A stretch of DNA of 64,000 bases from Peptococcaceae bacterium BRH_c8a. Its GTDB lineage: Bacteria; Bacillota; Desulfotomaculia; Desulfotomaculales; Desulfallaceae. Below are positions 52,886 through 62,116 of this stretch, in pieces. The notes beneath the pieces were generated by a model. That model was not told the DNA's origin, did not search any database, and saw nothing but the letters and a program-made list of their open reading frames with translations. The stretch's first letter is position 1. Every line of letters starts with the position of its first letter. The stretch spans positions 114,016-178,015 of the forward strand of contig LADP01000031.1 of the NCBI GenBank assembly GCA_000961575.1, read 5' to 3'. The translations under genes were made by a program, and so were the position numbers.

Positions 52886-54034
52886 TTATCTAATTTTTTC
52901 GTGATATGATGTGTTTAACAAATTTTTATATTTTTCTGAGCTCTGTCTAGCTAACTCATTCCAATCGTAACGACTTGCCAATGCTAGTGAGTTTTTACCA
53001 AATTCAGGCAATTGTTCTCTATTTGCCAGTAACTCTCGCATCGCCATCATTACGCTATTAGCATTATTGTCCGCTGCCCACCCTGCATTGGCACCTACAA
53101 TTTCATTTGCCATGTTAGACCCCATAGTTACCAAACACGGCAAACCATATGCTATAGCCTCTATTAGTCCCATAGGTTGACCTTCAAAACGTGATGTTAA
53201 AATAAAGAAATCACTTTCGAGTAAAATCCGCTCCTTTTCTTTACCATAAATCTCATCTCTAATAAAAACTATACCATCAAGCCCATTGTTTTCTATTTGA
53301 TTAGTAAGTATTTTTTTTGCTCCAAGACGGTCAGGCCCATATAGATTTATTGTGCATCTATATTCAATAAGCGTTTCTTTTAATTGAATACAAGCTTTCA
53401 TCAAATAATCAAGTCCTTTATGGTACATATTCATTCGCCCAATAAAAACCCCTCTCAATGATTTATTGCGACCCCAAACCTTAGTATGCTTTTGGGTTTT
53501 GGTGCCATTGGGTATGACTATATTATTCTTGTTCCACGTATCTTCCGATGCGATGTGCTCAGCTTCTGTTAAATATTGAATGGCAGTTGCACGATTAATG
53601 AATCGTTTAAAAATTAATACGTTTGCTAGTCTTTTTTTTACAGCTTTTACCTTCTGAGCGGATTTCGTTAAAGAACCACGAGGAATAATGATATACGGTA
53701 TCTTTTTCATCCTCAATTCGTAACCAATTAAACAAAATTCTAGATAGTAAACACCCTCAAAAATTACTAAATCTGGTTTGTCAAACGGCGATTCTAAACT
53801 ATCAAGTCGAAACTTATAACGCTCCTCGATAATGTTGCATTTGATTTTAGATTCTTCTACACCATTCTTATTTAAATTAATCCAATGCACATTATCAAAT
53901 TTAGCTTGGGCTGCTATTTGTTGCGGAACACTATATCGAGGGCCACCCGACATAGTCTTAGGTAATGCCGAAATATATAAAATTATCATTTCTAAATTAA
54001 CACCTTTATTAAAAATTATATAATCCCTTTCCAC
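52886..54034 (-). CDS. Glycosyltransferase family 4
   Basis: Up to 382 aa. GT-B fold: N-terminal ILYISALPKTMSGGPRYSVP; C-terminal FIGRMNMYHKGLDYLMKA, LTSRFEGQPMGLIEAIAYGL with the E-x7-E motif that binds the donor sugar. Start may be the GTG at 54034 (AAGGA upstream) or ATG 53989. Donor and acceptor unknown. Confidence 0.87.
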   Translation of the reverse strand: MERDYIIFNKGVNLEMIILYISALPKTMSGGPRYSVPQQIAAQAKFDNVHWINLNKNGVEESKIKCNIIEERYKFRLDSLESPFDKPDLVIFEGVYYLEFCLIGYELRMKKIPYIIIPRGSLTKSAQKVKAVKKRLANVLIFKRFINRATAIQYLTEAEHIASEDTWNKNNIVIPNGTKTQKHTKVWGRNKSLRGVFIGRMNMYHKGLDYLMKACIQLKETLIEYRCTINLYGPDRLGAKKILTNQIENNGLDGIVFIRDEIYGKEKERILLESDFFILTSRFEGQPMGLIEAIAYGLPCLVTMGSNMANEIVGANAGWAADNNANSVMMAMRELLANREQLPEFGKNSLALASRYDWNELARQSSEKYKNLLNTSYHEKIR

Positions 54035-54171
54035 TTATAATTAGTTCCTTTGTCTTTTAGAGAGGGGCAAAGCGCAGATCTGTTTAACCAGTCTTATGCG
54101 TGTCACTGCAGAACTAAAATAAAGCTTAACTAATTTTTTAATTGTTATGTACTTCCTTGTCATCCATCTGG

Positions 54172-55011
54172 TTAAAGTTTATTTATAAATTCTTTATAAT
54201 CTATCTCTAAATCAAAATAATGTGCATGCACATCTTTTATCCTCTTTTTCTCATCGGGCAACTTCATGTAGTCGCCATATGTATACGTTAAGTAAGCCTC
54301 TGCTTTCTCCGGTATAGGAAAAGTTGTTGTTAAAAATTCTACATATCGTGGCGTTCCGAAGTATTCCTTTGGATAAAGCGCCTTTTTATAAAATTTGTCA
54401 AATAAAAGCCAAAATAACTTGCTTTCCTTTCGACCTTTTAATTTCACCCATCTAATTAACTTGTTTTTTGTATGCTTAATAACTATAATTCGGGCTATTT
54501 GAATTATTATTTTCTTCCTTATACTGGATGTAACATAATTTCCACGTTCATAAAGAGCTTTAGCAACAATTAATTTTGCTATAATAAATTGCGTATATCG
54601 CTCAATTAAGGACTGAGGTGCATAATACAAACAGAATACATCCATAAAGATGCCGTGATGCGATGAAACAGATTTTTCCCAACCGTCTTCAAGAAACGTC
54701 GTACCGTTCATTCTTATTTTTGTAAACATAAGCGGCCATCCATCGCTATTTTCTACCTGGACAAAATATTTGTCTTTATCAATATTGGCAGCAAGCTTTA
54801 GAAATTTATCATAGTTATCAATTGTCATTCCAACATCAAAGTCATCATCCCAAGGTACAAACCCTCTGTGCCTAATCGCACCTAGCGTTGATCCCGCTAA
54901 AAGATAGTATTGAATATTATTATTTCTGCAAAAATCATCAAAATATACTGCAATCTCAAACAATTTAGCATGCAAATCTTTTATCCTGGATGTTTTTTGT
55001 CGTAACTGCAT
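54172..55011 (-). CDS. LicD family protein
   Basis: 279 aa. The LicD core is clear: YYLLAGSTLGAIRHRGFVPW followed by DDDFDVGM, a nucleotidyltransferase-like metal site. LicD proteins add phosphocholine or other phosphodiester-linked groups to teichoic acids and polysaccharides. It is located among glycosyltransferases, so it probably decorates the repeat unit. No choline uptake or activation genes are in view, so the transferred group is open. AT-rich. Confidence 0.87.
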   Translation of the reverse strand: MQLRQKTSRIKDLHAKLFEIAVYFDDFCRNNNIQYYLLAGSTLGAIRHRGFVPWDDDFDVGMTIDNYDKFLKLAANIDKDKYFVQVENSDGWPLMFTKIRMNGTTFLEDGWEKSVSSHHGIFMDVFCLYYAPQSLIERYTQFIIAKLIVAKALYERGNYVTSSIRKKIIIQIARIIVIKHTKNKLIRWVKLKGRKESKLFWLLFDKFYKKALYPKEYFGTPRYVEFLTTTFPIPEKAEAYLTYTYGDYMKLPDEKKRIKDVHAHYFDLEIDYKEFINKL

Positions 55012-55050
55012 ATCACTGTCTACCCTCTCGCACTTTAACTAATTAATAAT

Positions 55051-56115
55051 CTATATAACCTGGTCAATCATGCACACCTTCACATTCTCAATCTCATAAC
55101 AAGCCCTTTTGAGCTCCCTGTTAAAAGGCATTTTAACAAGCCCAACTATTGTTCCAGAACCATAGCTGATATGTAGCAAGAAAAACAAAAACGGCAACGC
55201 AAACAAGTTTGAATTAAAGCTCCCCTTATCAACCGATAACACCGCCATCAGAATCGCTATTGCCCAGTAAAAACTCCACAGTAATAGGGCTAACTTTGCC
55301 AAGGCGAATGCTGCTAATATACTAGTAAAGATAATCCCCAACACAAATGCAAACGGTACAAAATGATAGAGAGAGAAACATCTCGGTGATACACCCATTG
55401 TCAAGCCTATCCAGTATCCGTTGAAATATTTCTGTTTCATTAGCTTAAAAAGCGTGCATCTTGCCATTCTAAAAGAATTTATCCTGGGGTAATATAAAAA
55501 CTTGTATCCAGCCTGCTTCATTCTATAATGTATTTCATTATCCTCGGTACGAGCTAACCTTTCATCATAGCCTCCCACTGTTTCAAAGACACATCTTCTA
55601 TAAGCGGCAAACGCTAAAGTATTTACATATTCGCATGTATTACTTCGCCTGAACTTAGCAACTCCACCGCCATACATTGAATTTTCCGCTAATAGGATAG
55701 TTCTTTGCCAAATGCTATTATTGGTAATAGTGCTAGTTACTCTCCCTCCACATATATTTTCATCTCCCTTAAGACAATTTACATTCATGCTAATGAAATC
55801 GTCGGGGATGGTAGTGTGCACATCAACTCGTAGTATTACATCACCTTTTACTTCTTTCAAAGCCACATTCCATCCGCAAGGCAGTGTCCTTTTAGGATTA
55901 TCCAACACACAAATCCTTTTGAATTCAGATTGGAAATTTTCACAAAAGCTAACCATCTGTTTCTTAGTGGAATCACTCGATGCGCTATCTACCAGAAGGA
56001 TCTCAATTTTCTTATGCTCGTAATCTTGCTCTGTTAAGTTATTTAAGATGTAATCAACTGTTTTTTCTGCGTTATAGGCCACAATAATAAAAGATACTAT
56101 CATTTGGTTTTGCAC
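55051..56115 (-). CDS. Glycosyltransferase family 2 with C-terminal membrane helices
   Basis: 354 aa. GT-A fold: VSFIIVAYNAEKTVDYILNN, LLVDSASSDSTKKQMVSF, the DxD-like RVDVHTTIP, and ARTEDNEIHYRMKQAGYKFL. C-terminal hydrophobic helices (about 250-320) resemble ExoA-type enzymes, which keep the protein at the membrane. Probably adds an early sugar to the lipid-linked unit. Confidence 0.87.
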   Translation of the reverse strand: MQNQMIVSFIIVAYNAEKTVDYILNNLTEQDYEHKKIEILLVDSASSDSTKKQMVSFCENFQSEFKRICVLDNPKRTLPCGWNVALKEVKGDVILRVDVHTTIPDDFISMNVNCLKGDENICGGRVTSTITNNSIWQRTILLAENSMYGGGVAKFRRSNTCEYVNTLAFAAYRRCVFETVGGYDERLARTEDNEIHYRMKQAGYKFLYYPRINSFRMARCTLFKLMKQKYFNGYWIGLTMGVSPRCFSLYHFVPFAFVLGIIFTSILAAFALAKLALLLWSFYWAIAILMAVLSVDKGSFNSNLFALPFLFFLLHISYGSGTIVGLVKMPFNRELKRACYEIENVKVCMIDQVI

Positions 56116-56142
56116 TCCAACACAATTTATGTATTCTATTTA

Positions 56143-56907
56143 TTACATAGTAATGAATTCTTTTTCAATTACCACTTCTACTTCACGATCTTCATCAAGC
56201 GCAACATCTGTACACTTACCCTTCCTAACAACCGCCTTTACTGTCCTGACCATCGTCTTTATATCACCCAAGATGCTAAATTCCAAAATACCCCTCAAGT
56301 TATATCTCATCTTCTCTGGCAACACGACTTCGATGTAGGTTTTATCCACATCTGGGGCCTTTGCCAGGCGTTCTTCTTCATCTTTGTATTCAATGCTCGT
56401 TTCCGAAGTAACTCCTGCCGGCAAGAGCAACGTAGCCATCATCTCATCCGTATATTTCTCAACGTATTTGACTACCTCAGGTCGTGTACCCACAAAACTC
56501 ATGTCCCCTTTTATAATATTGATGTTCTGCGGGATTTCGTCTAGGCGGGTTCGTCTTAAGAACCTCCCCACCTTCGTGACCCTGCTGTCATTGCTCATGG
56601 TGACTTGAGCGCCGAGATTCTCTGCATTTACCACCATGGTCCGAAACTTGAATATCTTGAACGTCTTCCCATATTGTGTGACCCTCACTTGACGAAACAA
56701 GACTGAACCTTCGGAATCCATCTTTATGGCGATACATATCACCAAGAACACCGGTGAAAGAATTATTAATGTAATGATTCCAAACATTATATCGAATAAC
56801 CGTTTAATGAACAGGCTGAACCGTTTCTTATGTAAAAGGTCATAATATTTCCGGACGCTTTCTTTTTTCATGTTGTCGGGTAAATCGTTCCATTTTCTTA
56901 ATATCAC
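56143..56907 (-). CDS. Initiating sugar transferase (polyprenyl-phosphate glycosyl-1-phosphate transferase)
   Basis: 254 aa. One membrane-associated hairpin (IMFGIITLIILSPVFLVICI), then the cytosolic catalytic domain: GSVLFRQVRVTQYGKTFKIF, KFRTMVVNAENLG, RLDEIPQNINIIKGDMSFVG and TRPEV. It places the first sugar-1-phosphate on undecaprenyl phosphate. Short (PglC/WcaJ C-terminal type) without an N-terminal five-helix domain. Confidence 0.9.
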   Translation of the reverse strand: MILRKWNDLPDNMKKESVRKYYDLLHKKRFSLFIKRLFDIMFGIITLIILSPVFLVICIAIKMDSEGSVLFRQVRVTQYGKTFKIFKFRTMVVNAENLGAQVTMSNDSRVTKVGRFLRRTRLDEIPQNINIIKGDMSFVGTRPEVVKYVEKYTDEMMATLLLPAGVTSETSIEYKDEEERLAKAPDVDKTYIEVVLPEKMRYNLRGILEFSILGDIKTMVRTVKAVVRKGKCTDVALDEDREVEVVIEKEFITM

Positions 56908-56942
56908 TTATTTGCCCTTCCTGAAATAACACAATAGAGTTC

Positions 56943-58250
56943 TCATAATTTTCTCAAAGACTCTTCAAACACCTCAATCACATACTCCACATCCTCATCA
57001 CTAAGTAAAGTATGAAGCGGTAAAGTTATCTCATTTTGATATTGTGCCAGTGCATTAGGGTAATCACTTATGTCAAATCCCATGTTCTTGTAGGCAGTGA
57101 ACATCGGTAGCGGCTTATAGTGAACATTGCAAGCCACTCCGGCTTCGGCCATCTTAATAATAATAGCGTTTCTTTTATCCTCACTGCATCCCGGTATTCT
57201 TGCTAGATAAAGATGCCCACTAGAGTTATTACCATCTTTATAATGCTGCAAAATCTGTATTCCCAATGGCAGCAATGCCCTGTCATACATCTCAATAATG
57301 TCTTGTCTGCGCCTTCTTAACCCGTCATATCTCATTAGTTGTATCAAGCCAAACCCAGCCAATATATCGGTCATGTTACATTTAAACCCGGGGTATACAA
57401 TGTCATACTCCCATGCGCCCTTTCGGGTTTTTGCCAATGCATCATTGGACTGCCCGTGGAGGGAGTAGAGCATAAATTGGTTGTACAGATAATCATTAAA
57501 CCCACTTTGATGCCCGTAAAGTTGTCCTTTAACCAAACATGGTCTGTCACGCCAAACAACAGCGCCCCCTTCAGCGGTGGTAAGATTTTTAACAGCATGG
57601 AAAGAGAAGCAGGTGAAGTCGGCGGCTAAACCACTCTTAACTCCACGCCTTTGGGCACCAAAACCATGGGCAGAATCGGCCATCACGATAATACGGTTAT
57701 AAAGCGCCTGTATCTCATTGTCCGCCTTAAACAGACTCTTCTTACTGTCGATGGCAGCGAAAATGCTATCGTAATCGCACATCTTCCCGCCTATATCCAC
57801 AGGAATGATGATTTTCGTTTTATCGGTAATCGCATCGGCCAGCTTGGCATAATCCATTTCAAAAGAATTTGGGGCCACATCAACAAACACAATCTTAGCC
57901 CCTACATGGTCAATGATAGAAGCTGATGCGCTATATGTATAAGGAGTTGTAATTACTTCATCACCGATACCGATACCTAATATGCGCAGCGTTAGTTCCA
58001 TAGCAGCCGTGGCTGAGTTAAGACAAACGGCTTTTGAAACTCCCAGGTATTCAGCTATCTTTTGTTCGAATAGTTTTGTCTTTGGACCGGTCGTAATCCA
58101 GCCGGTTCTCATCGCCTTTACTACTTCATCTATCTCAGCATCGGTGATATCGGGTGGTGAGAAGTTTATATTTCTAAATCCAGTGGAGGCTTTTTTTGTA
58201 TAAATTAATGCATTAGCAATCATTTCGGCTGCCTCCATTCTATTGTTCAT
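56943..58250 (-). CDS. DegT/DnrJ/EryC1/StrS-family sugar aminotransferase
   Basis: 435 aa. N-terminal INFSPPDITDAEIDEVVKAM and GWITTGPKTKLFEQKIAEYL, PLP-binding ADSAHGFGAQ and the PLP lysine 221 in SFHAVKNLTTAEGG. It would make a 4-amino sugar nucleotide. The 4,6-dehydratase that normally supplies its keto substrate is not in this window, so the pathway depends on genes elsewhere. Confidence 0.9.
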   Translation of the reverse strand: MNNRMEAAEMIANALIYTKKASTGFRNINFSPPDITDAEIDEVVKAMRTGWITTGPKTKLFEQKIAEYLGVSKAVCLNSATAAMELTLRILGIGIGDEVITTPYTYSASASIIDHVGAKIVFVDVAPNSFEMDYAKLADAITDKTKIIIPVDIGGKMCDYDSIFAAIDSKKSLFKADNEIQALYNRIIVMADSAHGFGAQRRGVKSGLAADFTCFSFHAVKNLTTAEGGAVVWRDRPCLVKGQLYGHQSGFNDYLYNQFMLYSLHGQSNDALAKTRKGAWEYDIVYPGFKCNMTDILAGFGLIQLMRYDGLRRRRQDIIEMYDRALLPLGIQILQHYKDGNNSSGHLYLARIPGCSEDKRNAIIIKMAEAGVACNVHYKPLPMFTAYKNMGFDISDYPNALAQYQNEITLPLHTLLSDEDVEYVIEVFEESLRKL

Positions 58251-58293
58251 AGTGTTTCAGTTAGGACCAAATTTTTACCTAATTACGGCCTTT

Positions 58294-59652
58294 TCAACAT
58301 ATACCTACCCCAAGGTAGACAAACCCAGCGTCTTTTAGTGCCCCACTGTCAAGTACATTACGCCCGTCTATAATGACCTTTTGTCTCATTAACTTTCCCA
58401 GTTGCTCGTACGGCAGTTGCATAAATTCGCTCCATTCCGTTACCAAAACCAGGGCATCCGCTCCGGAGGCCAGCATTTCCGGGTCGCTGGCACACTCAAT
58501 GTTGGATCCGTATTCATTATTTTGAATACGGTAGGCCGCTACCGGGTCGTAGGCCTTAACATGAGCACCAAGTTCAATTAACCGGTTGGCTATGGTAAGA
58601 GAAGGGGCGTCTCGCAAGTCATCTGTACCAGGTTTGAACGAGAGGCCCAAAAGCCCGATGGTACTTCCTCGAATTACTTTTAGTGCCGATTGTAGCTTTT
58701 TAATGATCTCATCGCGTTGCCGCCTGTTAACATTTATTGCTGCGCTACTCAGGAGCATTTCGAAATCATACTGATCTCCAATATGTATCAATGCACTGAT
58801 ATCTTTACCAAAACAACTGCCTCCCCAACCGACACCGGCATTTAGATATGGAAGGCCGATTCGCTTGTCCAGGCCGATACCCCGTGCCACTTCCCTGATA
58901 TCGGCGCCTACCCTTTCCGCCAACCCTGCTATTTCATTAATGTAAGATATTTTTATAGCTAGAAAGGTATTTGCCGCGTACTTAATCAGCTCGGCGCTGG
59001 TGGGAGTAGTGGTTATAAAAGCCGGGAGCGTATAACCATCCGGCCTGGGAAAAAAACCCGGCTCATTAAAAGTTTGTTCCAGGATGGGAGCATAAACCTG
59101 CCTGAGAATATTTACTGCATAATCGTGTTGGGAACCGACCACAATCCGGTCAGGATAAAATGAGTCATGCAGCGCTGCCCCTTCGCGCAAAAATTCGGGA
59201 CAAGAAACAACCATGACTGGAGCGTTTGAGCCAGTATTCTTACGACAATATCTAACTACTGACTCTACTCTCCGAGCAGAACCGATGGGTACGGTTGATT
59301 TGTTAACTATAACGGGTAATTTGTCACCGGTTAAACGGGATCCCAGTTCTTGGGCCACCGATTCCACATATATTAGGTCAGCATCACCGTTCTTTTTACC
59401 CGGAGTGCCGACAGCTATGATTAAAGCATCTACAGATTGGTCAAAAGAATCCCAGTCACCAAAGGTAAGATGGTCTTTTACCTCACCCAGGAGTTCCGAA
59501 ACACCTTTTTCATGTACTGGCACAATTCCTTTCTGCAGCGCCCTTATACGATTCTCATCCTGGTCTATGCAATGAACCTGATGTCCGATATAGGCAAGGG
59601 TTACCGATGTAGTTAACCCCACATACCCACAGCCGATAACTGTTACCCTCAT
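58294..59652 (-). CDS. ugd: UDP-glucose 6-dehydrogenase
   Basis: 452 aa. NAD-binding MRVTVIGCGYVGLTTSVTLA, KSTVPIGSA, EFLREGAALHD, and catalytic Cys 280 in GVGWGGSCFGKD. It oxidises UDP-glucose to UDP-glucuronate, the substrate of the epimerase at the operon end, so the polymer is probably acidic. In other bacteria such enzymes are activated by tyrosine phosphorylation by a BY-kinase like the one just upstream. Confidence 0.93.
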   Translation of the reverse strand: MRVTVIGCGYVGLTTSVTLAYIGHQVHCIDQDENRIRALQKGIVPVHEKGVSELLGEVKDHLTFGDWDSFDQSVDALIIAVGTPGKKNGDADLIYVESVAQELGSRLTGDKLPVIVNKSTVPIGSARRVESVVRYCRKNTGSNAPVMVVSCPEFLREGAALHDSFYPDRIVVGSQHDYAVNILRQVYAPILEQTFNEPGFFPRPDGYTLPAFITTTPTSAELIKYAANTFLAIKISYINEIAGLAERVGADIREVARGIGLDKRIGLPYLNAGVGWGGSCFGKDISALIHIGDQYDFEMLLSSAAINVNRRQRDEIIKKLQSALKVIRGSTIGLLGLSFKPGTDDLRDAPSLTIANRLIELGAHVKAYDPVAAYRIQNNEYGSNIECASDPEMLASGADALVLVTEWSEFMQLPYEQLGKLMRQKVIIDGRNVLDSGALKDAGFVYLGVGIC

Positions 59653-59716
59653 AAACGCTCATTCCTTCCAGAAGCTTCAAACCAAATATTAGCCTGTCTG
59701 TTGTTCTTAAAAACAA

Positions 59717-60472
59717 TTAACTATTGTCATCCTTCGTAGCAGCGGCTTGTTTCAACAATACATCGGCTTCACGTTGGGCTTGTTTATAATCCCGGTTATA
59801 GTAATAGTAGTTGCAATCGCTTCTTTTAATCTTTACATCATTTAGTACTACACCGATGATTTTGGCGTTGGCCATCTCCAATTGCTGCTTAGCTCTTTTA
59901 GCCTTGTCCAGTGCCGTTGATTCGGACTTTAACACCAGTAAAACGCCGTCCACCCTGGTGGCTAACACCACGGCATCGGTAACGGCAATAACAGGCGGCG
60001 TATCAATTAGTACAGTATCAAAATGAGCCGATAGATGCTGCAATAAATCCATCATCTTTTGCGATGCCAGCAACTCGGATGGATTGGGAGGAATGGGGCC
60101 GCTAGTTATTAAAGATGGCCCTTCTGTACCGGTGGTGTGTATGGTGTCTCCTAGCACTAAATCATGACTAAGTAAATTACTTAATCCCTGGTTGTTAATA
60201 ATATTGAAATATTTATGCATTACCGGGTTACGCAGATCGCAATCAATAATAACCACTCTTTTTCCGGCCTGGGCCATAACCACACCCAGGTTTGCAGCAA
60301 CCGTAGATTTGCCTTCACCAGAAAGAGCACTAGTTATTAGTATCGTCCCTTTTGACCGAGCTTCTATGGAAAAGTAAATATTCGTGCGCAGCGTCCTGAA
60401 AGTTTCGGAAACGGGCGCCATGGGATTGTTTTGTGCAAATAACATTTTGCTAAGGTTTTTGGAATTGCGCAT
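59717..60472 (-). CDS. Bacterial tyrosine kinase, CpsD/CapB type
   Basis: 251 aa. Walker A SALSGEGKSTVAANLG, Walker A' VVIIDCDLRNPVMHKYF, Walker B TVLIDTPP. The C-terminal tyrosine cluster NYYYYNRDY (Tyr 222-225 and 229) is the autophosphorylation site. Cytosolic subunit that works with the membrane modulator encoded just upstream to control polymer export and length. Confidence 0.93.
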   Translation of the reverse strand: MRNSKNLSKMLFAQNNPMAPVSETFRTLRTNIYFSIEARSKGTILITSALSGEGKSTVAANLGVVMAQAGKRVVIIDCDLRNPVMHKYFNIINNQGLSNLLSHDLVLGDTIHTTGTEGPSLITSGPIPPNPSELLASQKMMDLLQHLSAHFDTVLIDTPPVIAVTDAVVLATRVDGVLLVLKSESTALDKAKRAKQQLEMANAKIIGVVLNDVKIKRSDCNYYYYNRDYKQAQREADVLLKQAAATKDDNS

Positions 60473-60493
60473 ATTTTAACCCCCATTGGTTAT

Positions 60494-61369
60494 CTACTGG
60501 CCATGCCGACCCGCGTGCAGTATGCTTCCAAGCACCGGTAAGTTTAAATGCTCAGCCACATCTTCCGGTGTTTTAAATGTGTTGTTTAGTGATTCTTTAA
60601 TAAACACATAAATCACCGAAACCATCAATCCCAGCATTAAAGCTAAGATCATATTTAAAATTTTGTTGGGACTGATAGGGGTTATCGGATCCATTGCTGG
60701 GGACGTAATTACCATTCCAATGTTGCCCATGTCAATTGAGTTAGCTATCTTTATTCTATCGTTCAGCAAGGCCAGGGTATCCACATACAATTGTTTTTCA
60801 GCCGGGTCGGTGGCGCTGGTCATCTGTTGCTGCACGGATAAAATATGGTTGCGCAGTGATTGTATGGTCTGTTCCACCATTTGCCGGTTGTTTTCCATCA
60901 TCAGCAGCATAAATTCCTGACTTAAAGTATTGGTAATTAACGCTGCCATGCGCGCATTATTATTTTTAACCGTAATTTCAATTAAGTTTGAGTCCTTAAC
61001 CGCCCCCGCATTAACCTGCTTGGACAAAGACCGGGGAGTTACCGTTTGCTCGCTTCGGACATCATAAGAAAACGGCTGTGTTACGGCAATATCCTGTCTT
61101 TTCAGGTTAAGCTTATTAATAACCCGCTGCATCAGCACATCACTTTTTACCTGCCCCACGTATGTATTTATGGTAGCCGTGGCGTTTTCAATGTCACCGG
61201 GTGCCTGGTTTACCATAATCATGACCCTGGCTTCATAAACCGGCAGCAGGTAATAAAAGCTCACCAACCCACTTGCTGCAACCGTCATAAGCGTAACCAG
61301 TATAATTTTTAGATAATGCCTCTTCAGGGCTGCAAGTAAAGAAGCCAGGTCTATACTTAAATAATCCAT
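60494..61369 (-). CDS. Chain-length regulator / BY-kinase membrane activator (Wzz/YveK-like)
   Basis: 291 aa from ATG 61369 (MDYLSIDLASLLAALKRHYL); the frame is open nine more codons to a GTG at 61396 and neither has a strong RBS. Two membrane helices (about 20-40 and 240-260) flank a coiled extracellular domain. SPNKILNMILALMLGLMVSV is the second helix, followed by a cytosolic tail that activates the kinase. First gene of the polysaccharide operon. Confidence 0.88.
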   Translation of the reverse strand: MDYLSIDLASLLAALKRHYLKIILVTLMTVAASGLVSFYYLLPVYEARVMIMVNQAPGDIENATATINTYVGQVKSDVLMQRVINKLNLKRQDIAVTQPFSYDVRSEQTVTPRSLSKQVNAGAVKDSNLIEITVKNNNARMAALITNTLSQEFMLLMMENNRQMVEQTIQSLRNHILSVQQQMTSATDPAEKQLYVDTLALLNDRIKIANSIDMGNIGMVITSPAMDPITPISPNKILNMILALMLGLMVSVIYVFIKESLNNTFKTPEDVAEHLNLPVLGSILHAGRHGQ

Positions 61370-61498
61370 GTTATCTTTTCTGCCGTTGATGCCCACAGTT
61401 GCCGACCCCCCAGCTTCTATGTGATAGTTACAATTTTATACAGTAACCCCTTATTTATCATCAGCACGAAGTATGAATAAAGTCTTAGAATATTATCC

Positions 61499-61533
61499 TG
61501 GGGATATGGTTTTTTCCGGAAAATCATTCCCCA
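61499..61533. promoter_or_regulatory. Palindrome upstream of the polysaccharide operon
   Basis: CTGGGGA ... TCCCCAG arms enclose an inner TTTTCCGGAAAA palindrome. It lies about 130 bp upstream of the first gene and could be an RNA hairpin in the leader or a protein-binding site. Confidence 0.35.
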
Positions 61534-61856
61534 GTATGATTTGCTAACTTGGTGCAAGTCCATACAATGCACTGCTCAGCCAGCCGTCCTGTAATCAACA
61601 ACAATTTTGTCAACCCCTGCTAGGTATTGTTCCTGCTTTTACGAGGTGCGTATCCCAGGCAAATCGGGTTCACCGTGACAGCAGCAGGGCAAATCTTTTC
61701 TCTTCCCCAGATGGTTATTAAAAAGATGTTTGTGCTTGCATATCCTTTATGAGAAGTAACATTCAGCAGCGTAAAAACAAACCGCCCCCCAAGCATGACC
61801 AGCAGTATAATGTCCAGTGAGTTCATCGTCTCGCCAGACATGCTGAGGCCAACAAA

Positions 61857-61883
61857 AAAGAAGTGGCATACTATGCCACTTCG
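61857..61883 (-). terminator. Terminator-like palindrome
   Basis: GAAGTGGCATA/CTATGCCACTTC stem. On the minus strand it is followed by six T. It would stop read-through from the group II intron side into the polysaccharide leader. Confidence 0.7.
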
Positions 61884-62116
61884 ACGCCCGATTTCCTACA
61901 TATAAAATTATTTTATAAATAGGTTTATTATTGTACTATTTTAACATTTTTACATTTATATAACATCCTTCAATGGTAGGAATAGAGCAAGGCAAATAAA
62001 TTATCAGCCTTTTATACTAAAAAAAAATTTAACCTTATTTGCATAACCTTCTTTCATACTTTATTTATAACCTGCCTGTTATTTAATTTAAGTATGTTTC
62101 TAATACCTTATAAATC

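Larger units (their letters stand above)
61370..62116. other. Intergenic leader of the polysaccharide operon (about 750 bp)
   Basis: No firmly supported gene. A 73-codon frame on minus (61620-61841, with MNSLDIILLVMLGGRFVFTL) lacks a good RBS. The region holds a hairpin at 61499-61533 and a terminator-like palindrome at 61857-61883. A TTGGTGCAAGTCC block near 61549-61561 resembles 5' segments of group II introns. The operon promoter is presumably here. Confidence 0.4.

Noticed and set aside
61540..61600. Cobalamin riboswitch suggested by GGTGCAAGTCC and GCACTG
   Set aside because: The spacing and the other conserved boxes are missing, and no B12-related gene follows.
61620..61841. 73-aa hydrophobic open frame
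   Set aside because: No RBS, directly after a terminator-like palindrome, no family resemblance; kept only as a note in the intergenic entry.
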